Source of the DNA: a virus
Length of the DNA: 52,502 nt
Reading direction: 5' to 3' (one strand)
Virus record (IMG/VR): IMGVR_UViG_3300013297_000007
Coordinates: 1 to 52,502 of that record
Below the pieces are notes generated by a model. It saw nothing but the letters and a program-made list of their open reading frames with translations, did not search any database and was not told the DNA's origin. The stretch's first letter is position 1, and each line of letters starts with the position of its first letter. Shown here piece after piece: positions 24,745 to 31,974 of the stretch. The position numbers and the translations under genes were made by a program.

Positions 24745-25251
24745 ATGAAGTTTTATTTCACAAAGGACCGGCGTTACGTCGCGACGCAAAAGGACGCCGG
24801 TAAGGACTACACGCAGATCGAAGTCCCGACCGACAAGGACGGCCTCATGTCCTATCTCAATGAGCAGGAGCAGAAGCTCCAGCGCGCCATCGTCGCCACT
24901 GCGCAGCGTTATGGGGCCGGTAAGCCTGCCGCGGACGTTCCCGAACGGGAAAAAAGCGATGCTGAGCCGCCCCTGCAGACCCCGAAACTTCCCGTTCGGG
25001 AAACGACGGTCGCAACACCCCATGTGTCGCCCATGACCGACGTCGTCGAGGCAATCATGGACAGCGAGGGTGCCTTGTTCGGAAACATTCTGTCCGCGAC
25101 GATCGAGCGCCTGGGTGAGCTGCGAGCAAAGGGCTGGGATGAGCTGCGCAAGATCGCCGCCCGTCACAAGTCGCGCAGCTCCCTCGAACGCGGGCTCGGC
25201 TTCCGGGTGCTCGGCGCCGGTGAAGTCAGGGAGGAGAAGACCGATGGATGA
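24745..25251 (+). CDS. Hypothetical protein
   Basis: The 168 residues have an N-terminal domain (KFYFTKDRRYVATQKDAG), a Pro-rich linker and a helical C-terminus. The linker region contains TTCCCGAACGGGAA at 24938 and its exact reverse complement at 24989. Overlaps the next gene by 8 nt. Confidence 0.65.
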   Translation: MKFYFTKDRRYVATQKDAGKDYTQIEVPTDKDGLMSYLNEQEQKLQRAIVATAQRYGAGKPAADVPEREKSDAEPPLQTPKLPVRETTVATPHVSPMTDVVEAIMDSEGALFGNILSATIERLGELRAKGWDELRKIAARHKSRSSLERGLGFRVLGAGEVREEKTDG

Positions 25252-25819
25252 GCGGATGAAGACGTACGCGCAGGAGCTCCTGTGGTTCGGCGAGGATGAG
25301 CAGGGCACCTTTTTCGCCGTGGTGATCGCGCCCGACGACGAGACGGCTGAGAAGCTGATCGCGCTGGAGATGCTCCAACACCATGAGGCGGGACTTGAGG
25401 GCTGCGAGTCCTTGAAGGAATTTTACGACGAGCATACCGAGCTTGGCGGCTGGGGCGATCTGAAGGGCACCGCCTGTCCCAACTGCACCGCACATTGCGG
25501 TCGTGAGGCATCGCTTGGTTTGCCCGCCGGCGAGGTGGTTCTCAAGGTCTTGGAATGTTCGACGTGCGGCTACACCTGGGCGCCACTCGGCTTCGGCAAG
25601 CGGCGAGACGCTCTTGAAGAGTCCGTCCGCGTGACGATCGCCAATATGGATGAGATCGAGCGCAAGCTGGTCGCGGGCGAGGAAGATGAGCCGCCGGCTC
25701 CCACACCCGAGGAGGCCTTGGTCGGCCATCCCGACGAGCCTGAAGTCGAAGTCCGCGGCGTCGGTAGGGCCTCGATCCCCAAATCATGGGGCGCGGAGGG
25801 CAAAAACTTCATCGACTAA
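25244..25819 (+). CDS. Zinc-ribbon protein
   Basis: ATG 25244 has GGAGGAG upstream and replaces an in-frame ATG at 25070. The 191 residues have an acidic N-terminal domain, CPNCTAHC and CSTC pairs about 30 residues apart (zinc ribbon) and an acidic Pro-rich tail. Could bind nucleic acid or protein. Confidence 0.65.
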   Translation: MDERMKTYAQELLWFGEDEQGTFFAVVIAPDDETAEKLIALEMLQHHEAGLEGCESLKEFYDEHTELGGWGDLKGTACPNCTAHCGREASLGLPAGEVVLKVLECSTCGYTWAPLGFGKRRDALEESVRVTIANMDEIERKLVAGEEDEPPAPTPEEALVGHPDEPEVEVRGVGRASIPKSWGAEGKNFID

Positions 25820-25852
25820 TCCACCCGCACCCCAGGACAGCTGTGTCTAGCG

Positions 25853-25873
25853 TGCATTGGTGACAACACACAC
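25853..25873 (+). promoter_or_regulatory. TGCATT/ACAACACACAC promoter-like element
   Basis: TGCATTGGTGACAACACACA, followed by the GAGGAG Shine-Dalgarno and ATG 25889. Confidence 0.6.
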
Positions 25874-25888
25874 GAGGAGATTCTAACG

Positions 25889-26305
25889 ATGTCCACCCGT
25901 TCCCGCATCGGCATTTTGCATGCCGACGGCTCGATTGATGCCCATTATTGTCACAGCGATGGTTATTTCGATCACAACGGTCGCATCCTGCACGAGCATT
26001 ACCAGGATGTGGCCAAGATCCAGGAGCTGATCGACCTAGGCGATATGTCCGTACTTGGGCCGGAGATCGGCGAAAAGCACGACTTCGAATGGATGAGCCA
26101 GGAATACTTCAGTAAGGGCGACCACAGCGGCTATGCGAACGACCCACGCGGCAAGATGTGTCTCTTCTACAACCGCGACCGCGGCGAAAATGTCGGACCA
26201 CCGGCGCATTATTCGGGCCTTCTGGCGTTCGGCGCTGACTTCGAGGAATATGCCTATCTCTGGGTCGAGGCAGGGGGGCTTCTGGATCGGCGCGCAGACC
26301 TATAA
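25889..26305 (+). CDS. Conserved phage protein, 5' part of a frameshifted gene
   Basis: Strong Shine-Dalgarno GAGGAG. The N-terminus MSTRSRIGILHADGS and YCHSDGYFDHNGRIL match a common family of phage proteins of unknown function. After residue 129 the frame passes a GGGGGG run and soon stops (LLDRRADL). Skipping one G restores a frame coding 71 more residues typical of the family. The gene is broken, misread or frameshifted at 26273-26278. Confidence 0.7.
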   Translation: MSTRSRIGILHADGSIDAHYCHSDGYFDHNGRILHEHYQDVAKIQELIDLGDMSVLGPEIGEKHDFEWMSQEYFSKGDHSGYANDPRGKMCLFYNRDRGENVGPPAHYSGLLAFGADFEEYAYLWVEAGGLLDRRADL

Positions 26306-26492
26306 CGAGCCCTCCAAGCTGACCTGGCACAAGCTTAGCGACCTGGCGGCCAATGACTGGGAAGACGGTCGCGATGACGAGGGCGAAAACCCGACAGTGC
26401 CGGCGATCGACTATGCGAGCCTCATCACCGAGGCGCCCGATCTGGGCCTGACAGACGTGGGCGCGGCGCTGCTCGAAGCGTCCGGCTTCTAG
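26277..26492 (+). other. 3' part of the frameshifted gene (+1 frame)
   Basis: Read from GGC at 26277, it continues GFWIGAQTYNEPSKLTW then an acidic helical C-terminus ending ALLEASGF. It lacks its own start signal. Joined to the upstream part, the product would be 200 residues. Confidence 0.6.
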
Positions 26493-26504
26493 CCAGGCGG
26501 GGCA

Positions 26505-26526
26505 GGGGAGGGCGCAAGCTCTCCCC
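26505..26526 (+). terminator. Hairpin terminator with GCAA tetraloop
   Basis: GGGGAGGGC and GCTCTCCCC (one G-T pair) enclose a GCAA tetraloop, a stable GNRA fold. It starts 12 nt after the frameshifted gene. Confidence 0.7.
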
Positions 26527-26542
26527 AAAGTCCTCTCTTGCA

Positions 26543-26575
26543 TGCGCCATGGCATGCGCGTTACCCATGGCGCAT
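26543..26575. repeat. CCATGG-containing inverted repeats
   Basis: TGCGCCATGG (26543-26552) pairs with CCATGGCGCA (26566-26575). The arm overlaps the ATG of the next small gene, so folding would hide its start. Confidence 0.5.
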
Positions 26576-26762
26576 GAACAATGACATGACAGAGCGGCAG
26601 ATCGAGCGCCGGCATCTTCTCGCGGAGGTTGCCGAAACCCTTGCCGCGCAGCTCGGTGATGGAGCCGAAGCATTCCGCCAGGACGTCACGTCCATAATCG
26701 ACACCCACTGCCCGGCGCCATCGCGCGCGCAGATGCGGTCGTTTCTCCGGCCCGTCAGTTAG
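26574..26762 (+). CDS. Small helical hypothetical protein
   Basis: ATG 26574 gives 62 residues: charged helices (ERRHLLAEVAETLAAQL) and a Pro-rich end. No clear Shine-Dalgarno; the start lies in an inverted repeat, so it may be folded away or the start misplaced. Confidence 0.45.
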   Translation: MNNDMTERQIERRHLLAEVAETLAAQLGDGAEAFRQDVTSIIDTHCPAPSRAQMRSFLRPVS

Positions 26763-26796
26763 CCGCTTGCGACGTTAGCCGCTTGCGCTGCGCGCT

Positions 26797-26818
26797 ACGC
26801 ATAGGTAACGACACACAT
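26797..26818 (+). promoter_or_regulatory. ACGCATAG/ACGACACACA promoter-like element
   Basis: Preceded by two direct repeats of TTAGCCGCTTGCG-like sequence (26760-26788), followed by a leader of about 40 nt and AGGAGG (26847-26852). Confidence 0.6.
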
Positions 26819-26858
26819 CAACAAGCGCGAAACGGTCGCGCTAATCAGGAGGTAGTTG

Positions 26859-27170
26859 ATGCGCGCGATCCTTATCAATCCAGCCGATCGAACCGTCACG
26901 GAGATCCAGGTCGGTAAGACGTACGCGGAGCTCAAGCACGCGATCGGCGATCGCTGGCTCGAAGTGGCGAGCCCTGCGTCGATCGAGCCTCACTTCCTCT
27001 ATTGCGACGAGGAGGGGCGGTTGAGGCCGAATCATCTTTTCCAGATTGCAGGCTGGCCCCATCCGATCGCCGGTAAGGCGCTGGTTCTGGGTGGCATCGA
27101 TAAAGCTGGCGATGAGGTGCCCGCGTCCCTCTCTGTGGATCAAATCATGGCGCAAATTACGTGGCTTTGA
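26859..27170 (+). CDS. DUF3846-like small protein
   Basis: ATG 26859 has AGGAGG 6 nt upstream. The 103 residues begin MRAILINPADRTVTEIQV, the opening of the DUF3846-type family of phage and plasmid proteins, and continue with the HFLYCDEEGRLRPN stretch. Function unknown. Confidence 0.7.
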   Translation: MRAILINPADRTVTEIQVGKTYAELKHAIGDRWLEVASPASIEPHFLYCDEEGRLRPNHLFQIAGWPHPIAGKALVLGGIDKAGDEVPASLSVDQIMAQITWL

Positions 27171-27526
27171 TCCGAATCAGCTCGACCTCCGCCTTGACCT
27201 TTGCCCCTAATAACTTATCACTCGAAGTGGGTGATGGCGGGGGTTTTAAGAGCGTGGCTGGTTTACGGTTGTTTGCGATTTACAACCAAGCATATCGACT
27301 ACGATTTTTTGTAGCCGATGGTATTGAGCAAGCTGTCGACTTGGCATTTGCGGCCGGTCATATGCGGAAAAGACATGTATTCCGCCGTGCTGTCGATTGC
27401 ACTGGAGAAGTGGTCAAGTTGGCTGACGTCACCATCCCGGTGTCGGAGCACAAGAAGGTGATCGCCGAGGGTATCCCCAGCCTGGTTGACTATCAACCAG
27501 GCGTTGGTTGGGTCCGGGTCAACTAA
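27161..27526 (+). CDS. Hypothetical protein in AT-richer DNA
   Basis: GTG 27161 overlaps the previous gene by 10 nt. The 121 residues contain KSVAGLRLFAIYNQAYRL and FVADGIEQAVDLAFAAGH, and end in GVGWVRVN. Base composition is visibly more AT-rich than neighbours, suggesting recent acquisition. No motif recognised. Confidence 0.55.
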   Translation: MALIRISSTSALTFAPNNLSLEVGDGGGFKSVAGLRLFAIYNQAYRLRFFVADGIEQAVDLAFAAGHMRKRHVFRRAVDCTGEVVKLADVTIPVSEHKKVIAEGIPSLVDYQPGVGWVRVN

Positions 27527-27581
27527 TATAAATTAGGAAAGGATAATTGCACAGCGCAATTTCCATATTGCGCGCCTCAGG

Positions 27582-27606
27582 TGCGTATGCGACTACACAA
27601 TCACAC
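27582..27606 (+). promoter_or_regulatory. TGCGTATG/ACTACACAATCACAC promoter-like element
   Basis: A degenerate copy immediately 5' of hairpin leader 1. Confidence 0.5.
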
Positions 27607-27623
27607 GCAGCAGCGGTGCTGCG
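27606..27623 (+). promoter_or_regulatory. GCGG-loop leader hairpin 1
   Basis: Stem CGCAGCA/TGCTGCG, loop GCGG. The GAGGAG Shine-Dalgarno begins 8 nt later. Confidence 0.7.
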
Positions 27624-27642
27624 ATGACAAGAGGAGAAAGAT

Positions 27643-28065
27643 ATGACGATCACGACTTTCACCCGCCACAGCGCGCGCGAGTTTGGTCAGCAGTTCGAGG
27701 CGCACCTGAAAGAGTTCGCGCAGCAGCATGGCGTCCGCATCCGCTACGCCGGCGGCAAGTTCGACCCGATGAAGTTCGAGATGAAGGTGAATGTTTCCGT
27801 CATCGACGGGCGCTCGGCCGAGGATGTCTTGAAGGAGAAATTCGCGCGAGACGCCGCGCTGTTCGGCTTCCAACCTGAGGTTTACGGCACGATCTTCCAT
27901 TATGGGAGCTCAGCCTGGCGCCTGGTCGGCTTCGAGACCAACCGGCCGAAGTATTGCGTCCTGGCGAAGCGCGTAAGCGACGGCGCCACCAAGCTCCTGC
28001 CGCGCATCGCGCTGGGAACAATCCGAACCGCGATCGCGCCGTCACAACTGTCGAGGGTCGGGTGA
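27643..28065 (+). CDS. Hypothetical protein
   Basis: The 140-residue first gene of a hairpin-led operon. The N-terminal helix (SAREFGQQFEAHLKEFAQQ) is followed by a beta domain (YGTIFHYGSSAWRLVGFE) and a basic end. Conserved-looking; function unknown. GTGA overlap with the next gene. Confidence 0.7.
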   Translation: MTITTFTRHSAREFGQQFEAHLKEFAQQHGVRIRYAGGKFDPMKFEMKVNVSVIDGRSAEDVLKEKFARDAALFGFQPEVYGTIFHYGSSAWRLVGFETNRPKYCVLAKRVSDGATKLLPRIALGTIRTAIAPSQLSRVG

Positions 28066-28244
28066 TATCGCCGGCACAGCAGGGTCTGGAGGACGCGGTC
28101 GAAGCGGCCGTCGTCCGCCTGGGCGACTGGCTTTGCGACAACACGAACCTCGTGTTCGAGGAGCAGCCTGAGATCGACGGCATCCGTGCGGATCTGTCCA
28201 ACGCTTACGACGCCTATCGGATCGCGACAGGGAGGAAATTATGA
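28062..28244 (+). CDS. Small helical hypothetical protein
   Basis: GTG 28062 overlaps the previous stop. 60 residues, two amphipathic helices (LEDAVEAAVVRLGDWL; IRADLSNAYDAYRIA). Confidence 0.6.
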   Translation: MISPAQQGLEDAVEAAVVRLGDWLCDNTNLVFEEQPEIDGIRADLSNAYDAYRIATGRKL

Positions 28245-28513
28245 CCGAACGCATCGAGCGCGCAGCCATCAATTACGACGACGTGGGCGTCGTGTCGCTG
28301 CCGAAACCAGCGCGGCATCACCACATCATCGGCGCGCGCTACGGTGTTGATAAAACCGTCACCGGTGGTCCCGATCGCGCCGTCCAGGGCTTCATCACAT
28401 CCGAGGGGCGCTTTGTTGATCGCGTCGAGGGGCTGCGCATAGCGCGCGCGGCGAAACAGGTCGTCCGGAAGCAGGGCAACCCCCACATGCTGTTCTCCGA
28501 GGATATGTGGTGA
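28241..28513 (+). CDS. Conserved hypothetical phage protein
   Basis: 90 residues, ATGA start. The HHHIIGARYG, VQGFITSEGRFVDR and ARAAKQVV segments match a family common in phage accessory regions (a GF-T--GRF-R-EA pattern). Function unknown. Confidence 0.7.
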   Translation: MTERIERAAINYDDVGVVSLPKPARHHHIIGARYGVDKTVTGGPDRAVQGFITSEGRFVDRVEGLRIARAAKQVVRKQGNPHMLFSEDMW

Positions 28514-28854
28514 CAAACGTCTGCTTCACGGGGCGCGGGGTTCACCCTGGCTCCAGCAAGGTCATTGCGCGCGAGCGATGGGAATTATGGGCGCGAGCGA
28601 TGGATTGGAGCGTTGATGCGCGCGTAACGGCTTGGACACATGTTCTAGTCGCGTCGCGCGCAGACACCGTGAAGGCAAAACAGGCCATCGCCAACGGCGT
28701 GCGCGTCATCACGTATGATGAATTCTACCGGCGATATCAGGCGCACATAGCGGGTGGAGACCTGGGGTCGCAGCAAGATGATCAGCCCTGTGCTGCCGCT
28801 CCAACGCCCACGATAGACGAGGCGGTCTCCAGCCCGCTTTGGGGATTGATGTGA
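28510..28854 (+). CDS. BRCT-like miniprotein with PLWGLM C-terminal tag
   Basis: GTG 28510 (GTGA overlap; GTG 28507 is an alternative). The first 80 residues resemble a BRCT domain: NVCFTGRG, a helix with RERWELWARAM, a THVLVAS strand, a KAKQAIANGVRVI helix-strand and YDEFYRRY. BRCT domains bind phosphoproteins or DNA ends, as in NAD-dependent ligase. A disordered Pro/Ala linker then leads to SSPLWGLM. No ligase domain is attached. Confidence 0.65.
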   Translation: MTNVCFTGRGVHPGSSKVIARERWELWARAMDWSVDARVTAWTHVLVASRADTVKAKQAIANGVRVITYDEFYRRYQAHIAGGDLGSQQDDQPCAAAPTPTIDEAVSSPLWGLM

Positions 28855-29462
28855 TCGATTACAACGACGCCGATCCAGGCTATTTGCTGACGGGCATCTA
28901 CGCGCTCGTCAAGGATATCAGGGTTGTGATCCCATCGGGGATGGCGCGCGGTGATGTCGTCATCGTGCCGGGCGACAACGTCTACGTTTCGAACGGCACC
29001 TCTGGCCCGAGGAGCCTACGCAAGCACAATGGCGTGAAAGAGTTTATTGAGGGGCGACACCCTGATGTGATGACAAAGGGCGCCGCGGACCATTCAGCAC
29101 TCGCGGAGGATCTCAAGCACATCGTCGTGCGGGCGAATCCGTCGGGCTTTGCTTACAACGTTCGCGACGCGCGTGAGCCGGTCTATATCGAGGACGAAGG
29201 ATGGTTCATTCTCGTTCCTGGTAAGCCCAAGGTGCCAAGCGAAAGCCCGCTTAGGGTGAGGCAACGCGAGCAAATGGAGGCGCTGGAGCGGGCGGAAGCC
29301 GGTAAGCGTTGGGCGGCTGATGCCAAGAAATTGGCCGCCGAAGCGGCAGTGCGGTTGGAGCAGGATATGCAGCGCAAAGCTGCCGCCGCCCGGGCAAAGG
29401 CTGAGGCGCAGGCTGCGGAGCGCCGCGAGCTTGAGAGCAGCCCTCTTTACGGTCTGGTTTGA
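28851..29462 (+). CDS. Hypothetical protein with coiled coil and PLYGLV tag
   Basis: GTG 28851 overlaps the previous stop (GTGA). The 203 residues have an N-terminal beta domain (IRVVIPSGMARGDVVIVPGD), a middle domain, a charged Ala/Lys/Glu coiled coil (about 140-195) and the end SSPLYGLV. Two consecutive genes here carry the same tag. Function unknown. Confidence 0.7.
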   Translation: MIDYNDADPGYLLTGIYALVKDIRVVIPSGMARGDVVIVPGDNVYVSNGTSGPRSLRKHNGVKEFIEGRHPDVMTKGAADHSALAEDLKHIVVRANPSGFAYNVRDAREPVYIEDEGWFILVPGKPKVPSESPLRVRQREQMEALERAEAGKRWAADAKKLAAEAAVRLEQDMQRKAAAARAKAEAQAAERRELESSPLYGLV

Positions 29463-29794
29463 TGACCGCTTATGCAATCGAAACACCGGCGACAGAGTGG
29501 TTCTGCGGTGCGTCTCAGACGCGTTTTGCGCGCGTTGGTTTGGTCGGTCGCAACCTCTCGCAGCACGCTGAAAAGCGCTTAAAATCGATCAATTTTAGCG
29601 ATATTTGGAATATCGTTATGTATCAGTGGCTTAGCTTTCTGTACCGAACGGTTGTAGTACGGTTGTTGACAGGAATACGGGATATTTTTGTCAACTTAGG
29701 AGGCATTGAACCCATGCTTTCTACCCTGTCGAACCGCCACCGCGATGTGTCGTTTATGCGTTTGAGCGCGATGACCGCGCTAAGGGAGTTTTGA
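29462..29794 (+). CDS. Doubtful 110-residue reading frame over an AT-rich control region
   Basis: ATG 29462 is coupled to the previous stop (TGATG). The first 40 residues look protein-like, but from about 29567 the DNA carries inverted repeats and a repeat shared with non-coding DNA at 34227, and an internal ATG at 29714 has its own AGGAGG. Either the gene runs through, or only the last 26 codons (from 29714) are translated as a leader peptide. Confidence 0.35.
   Translation: MTAYAIETPATEWFCGASQTRFARVGLVGRNLSQHAEKRLKSINFSDIWNIVMYQWLSFLYRTVVVRLLTGIRDIFVNLGGIEPMLSTLSNRHRDVSFMRLSAMTALREF
29567..29631. promoter_or_regulatory. AT-rich operator-like region with nested inverted repeats
   Basis: Contains TAAAAT/ATTTTA around GATC and CGATATT/AATATCG with a TGG centre. 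The block GAAAAGCGCTTAAAATCG recurs with one change at 34227. Confidence 0.45.
29665..29695 (+). promoter_or_regulatory. GTTGACA/TGTCAAC inverted repeat before a leader peptide
   Basis: Arms at 29665-29671 and 29689-29695; the left arm reads as a TTGACA -35-like hexamer, preceded by two ACGGTTGT repeats. AGGAGG (29697-29702) follows at once. Confidence 0.45.
29714..29794 (+). CDS. 26-residue leader-like peptide
   Basis: ATG 29714 has AGGAGG 11 nt upstream; the peptide is basic/Ser-rich and ends REF. Its TGA overlaps the ATG of a membrane miniprotein (TGATG). It is in frame with the longer doubtful frame from 29462. Confidence 0.35.
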   Translation: MLSTLSNRHRDVSFMRLSAMTALREF

Positions 29795-29922
29795 TGGGTC
29801 ACATTCTTCTCGGCTTGCTGTTCATTCTGATCATGCCGATGATTCTGGGTTGGCATCTCACTGGTCTGATCTTCCTCTTGGGCTGCATCTTTGCTTGGGC
29901 GCCGCGGCGGTTTTCGCGGTGA
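29794..29922 (+). CDS. 42-residue membrane miniprotein, probably two spans
   Basis: ATG 29794 has AGGGAG 6 nt upstream. Two hydrophobic stretches (ILLGLLFILIMPMILGW; LTGLIFLLGCIFAWA) are followed by a basic PRRFSR end. The layout suits a small holin-like or envelope-active peptide; no functional proof. Confidence 0.55.
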   Translation: MGHILLGLLFILIMPMILGWHLTGLIFLLGCIFAWAPRRFSR

Positions 29923-29969
29923 TCGAACCCACCCGCATCCCACAAACGACCACGATAGACGACAATCAG

Positions 29970-29985
29970 CGAGCAGCGGTGCTCG
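29970..29985 (+). promoter_or_regulatory. GCGG-loop leader hairpin 2
   Basis: Stem CGAGCA/TGCTCG. AGGAGG begins 6 nt later. The preceding CGATAGACGACAATC is a weak promoter-like element. Confidence 0.7.
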
Positions 29986-30006
29986 ACGGACAGGAGGATG
30001 AATTTC

Positions 30007-30288
30007 ATGGCTAAACTGTTCGCCCCGAACGGCGCGGAGATTGTTGCGACGAGGGACATGATCCCCGCCTGTCCTGTGCCAATCGTCAATAGCGGCGTGA
30101 CCAAGCTGATCAACGGCACCTATGAGTTCCATTACGCCGGCAGGACGGAGGTGAATTGGGACGGTCAGGTCACTGAAGTCGATATGGCAGGACACAGGCT
30201 CTTCTTCGACGAAAACGGCGACACCTGGTCCGAGAACCAGCTGGAACTCCGCGCCGACGACGACGACGAAGAAGGGGAGGGCGAGTAA
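30007..30288 (+). CDS. Hypothetical acidic protein
   Basis: ATG 30007 has AGGAGG 9 nt upstream; ATG 29998 is too close to the Shine-Dalgarno. 93 residues: a beta domain with a Cys, and an acidic run at the end (DDDDEEGEGE). Function unknown. Confidence 0.65.
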   Translation: MAKLFAPNGAEIVATRDMIPACPVPIVNSGVTKLINGTYEFHYAGRTEVNWDGQVTEVDMAGHRLFFDENGDTWSENQLELRADDDDEEGEGE

Positions 30289-30554
30289 TGCCTGCATCGC
30301 CGATCGAACCTATGCTGGTTCTTTCCACGGCTCACCTGACCGAGGATACCTGCAATTCCTTTCTCCCGTTCTGGTCCGGCCCGTGCTGGGTGAAGGGTGA
30401 ATACGGCTGGTTCGTCTATGTGACCGAGGACGTCGAAAGCGAGCCAAGCGATCTGATTCAGTGCTTCGCAGAGGCCCGTCGCCGCGAGTGCTGCTGGATT
30501 ATGTTCGAGCGCGACGCGCCGGAGATCGAGGAGCTCCCTACGTATGAGTGGTGA
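30288..30554 (+). CDS. DUF5983-like small protein
   Basis: TAATG start. The 88 residues contain LVLSTAHLTEDT and WFVYVTEDVE, characteristic of the DUF5983 group in phages and plasmids, and an ERDAPEIE end encoded by the first copy of a 25-bp direct repeat. Function unknown. Confidence 0.65.
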   Translation: MPASPIEPMLVLSTAHLTEDTCNSFLPFWSGPCWVKGEYGWFVYVTEDVESEPSDLIQCFAEARRRECCWIMFERDAPEIEELPTYEW

Positions 30555-30584
30555 CGCAATCGAGCGCGACGCGCCGGAGATCGA
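30505..30584 (+). repeat. 25-bp direct repeat across a gene junction
   Basis: Copies at 30505-30529 and 30560-30584 (begins TCGAGCGCGACG) are identical. They encode ERDAPEI in both genes although the genes are in different frames. Confidence 0.8.
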
Positions 30585-30855
30585 CTGGGGCGAGCCGATC
30601 GAATTCGAGGATGGCCGTCGTGCTTATGTGACGGAATTTGACCTAGTGCTCGATGACAGCACACGCGGTGTAGGGATCAGCGACGATCCCAGCGACGCCA
30701 GCTTTTGGAATTATCGCCGAGATGGCACGCATTTTTACAGCGATCAACCCGCCGTCCGCAACGTCCGCCAGTCTCAACCCGAAGCCAAATCGACACCGGC
30801 ACCCGCTCCAGCTAAATCTCCAGACAGCGACCACCCGCTGTTTGGGATGATATGA
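30544..30855 (+). CDS. IDW-domain protein with PLFGMI tag
   Basis: The 103 residues start with a segment duplicated from the end of the previous gene, followed by EIDWGEPIEFEDGRRAYV, the recurring IDW domain of this region, with a YRRDGTHFYSD end. A Pro/Ala linker precedes HPLFGMI. The 5' part may have arisen by a 55-bp tandem duplication. Confidence 0.7.
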   Translation: MSGDAIERDAPEIDWGEPIEFEDGRRAYVTEFDLVLDDSTRGVGISDDPSDASFWNYRRDGTHFYSDQPAVRNVRQSQPEAKSTPAPAPAKSPDSDHPLFGMI

Positions 30856-31079
30856 TGGACCCTGCCTGGCAAACGATGCTCGACGGTGAGCTGCGCGACT
30901 TCAAGCCAGGTGAGGAGCCGCCGAGTTTCTATCTGTGGGGATCGCCGGGGCAGGGGGTTTTCGTATATGGCGAATGGCGGGACGGCGAGCGCTGGATCGT
31001 AGCTGAACGGCATCGGCCTGGCGATAATGAGGACTCGATCGACATTATCATGGAGTTCCGCGTCGAGGAGGGTTCATAA
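30852..31079 (+). CDS. Hypothetical protein
   Basis: ATGA start. 75 acidic residues with FYLWGSPGQGVFVYGEW, a compact beta protein. Last gene of its unit. Confidence 0.6.
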   Translation: MMDPAWQTMLDGELRDFKPGEEPPSFYLWGSPGQGVFVYGEWRDGERWIVAERHRPGDNEDSIDIIMEFRVEEGS

Positions 31080-31100
31080 GCCATTCGCGTCCCTCTGTCG

Positions 31101-31118
31101 CGTGTGTGACAACACACT
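31101..31118 (+). promoter_or_regulatory. TGTG/ACAACACACTT promoter-like element
   Basis: CGTGTGTGACAACACACTT directly before hairpin 3. Confidence 0.55.
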
Positions 31119-31138
31119 TGCAAGCAGCGGTGCTTGTA
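31119..31138 (+). promoter_or_regulatory. GCGG-loop leader hairpin 3
   Basis: Stem TGCAAGCA/TGCTTGTA (one G-T pair). The GGGAG Shine-Dalgarno lies 7 nt downstream. Confidence 0.7.
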
Positions 31139-31154
31139 TGCAAAGGGAGCCTTT

Positions 31155-31550
31155 ATGGCGGACGATGAAATTCAGAAATACCTGGAAGGGGTGATCGGAG
31201 CGGTGGTGGCCGACTCGTACGCGCAGCACATGTTGTGGCGCGAATATCACCACGATCGCGGCCAGACGCGCTTCACCTGGGTAAGCACCGGACATGGCTT
31301 CCTCGAGGTCGTCGGCTATGACAATCGCCGGCCGGTGTGCATAAGCCTTATGACCGCGACCGTCGCGGGGCATAAGATCCTTTTCTATCACGCCACGAGC
31401 CGCATCGTGAACCACGACAAGGTGCGGGCCTGGCTCGATGCCAACATGCCGACGTCGGCGCGCGAGGAAGACGGGCGGATCAATCACACCGACGCCACGA
31501 ATTTCTGCAACATCTTTCACGGCCGCGAACGGCAGTTGGAGGCGGCGTGA
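31155..31550 (+). CDS. Hypothetical protein
   Basis: ATG 31155 follows GGGAG. The 131 residues have an acidic N-terminus, VVGYDNRRPVCISLMTAT and KVRAWLDANMP. Function unknown. Coupled to the next by GTGA. Confidence 0.65.
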   Translation: MADDEIQKYLEGVIGAVVADSYAQHMLWREYHHDRGQTRFTWVSTGHGFLEVVGYDNRRPVCISLMTATVAGHKILFYHATSRIVNHDKVRAWLDANMPTSAREEDGRINHTDATNFCNIFHGRERQLEAA

Positions 31551-31672
31551 ACTCGTTCGCCGAACATATGAGCCGTCCGTCGACCCGTCTTTGGATGGCG
31601 ATGCTTCGCAACGGTAAGTGGGACCGCCGGCGCATCAAGCGCGTCATGCGGCTTGTAGAGGAGGGACGCTGA
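31547..31672 (+). CDS. 41-residue basic miniprotein
   Basis: GTG 31547 overlaps the previous stop and its TGA overlaps the next ATG (TGATG). Helical and basic (RLWMAMLRNGKWDRRRIKR). It fills the gap exactly. Confidence 0.5.
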   Translation: MNSFAEHMSRPSTRLWMAMLRNGKWDRRRIKRVMRLVEEGR

Positions 31673-31974
31673 TGTCCGACGACAACCAGATCGCCCGCAC
31701 GATCCTCGATCAGCTCGGCGGCAACCGCTTCGTGGCCATGACCGGCGCCTCCGGGTTCGTGGGGCATGGGAGAGTGCTGACGATGCGTCTGCCGCGGAAC
31801 AAGTGCGGCGCCAATCGTCTCGCCATCGCGCTCGATCCCGACGACACCTATCGCATGGTGTTCAGCAGCCTCCGCAGCCTCGACTTGAAGCCTGTCAAGG
31901 AGGTTGAGGGGTTGTTCGCCGAGGATCTGCAGCGGATCTTCACCGAAGTCACCGGCATGGACACGCACTTGTGA
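31672..31974 (+). CDS. Conserved hypothetical phage protein
   Basis: 100 residues beginning with an acidic helix and LGGNRFVAMTGASGF, then LTMRLPRNK, NRLAIAL and DTYRMVF; this order recurs in small phage proteins. Function unknown. The start at 31672 replaces an upstream in-frame ATG at 31618. Confidence 0.65.
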   Translation: MSDDNQIARTILDQLGGNRFVAMTGASGFVGHGRVLTMRLPRNKCGANRLAIALDPDDTYRMVFSSLRSLDLKPVKEVEGLFAEDLQRIFTEVTGMDTHL

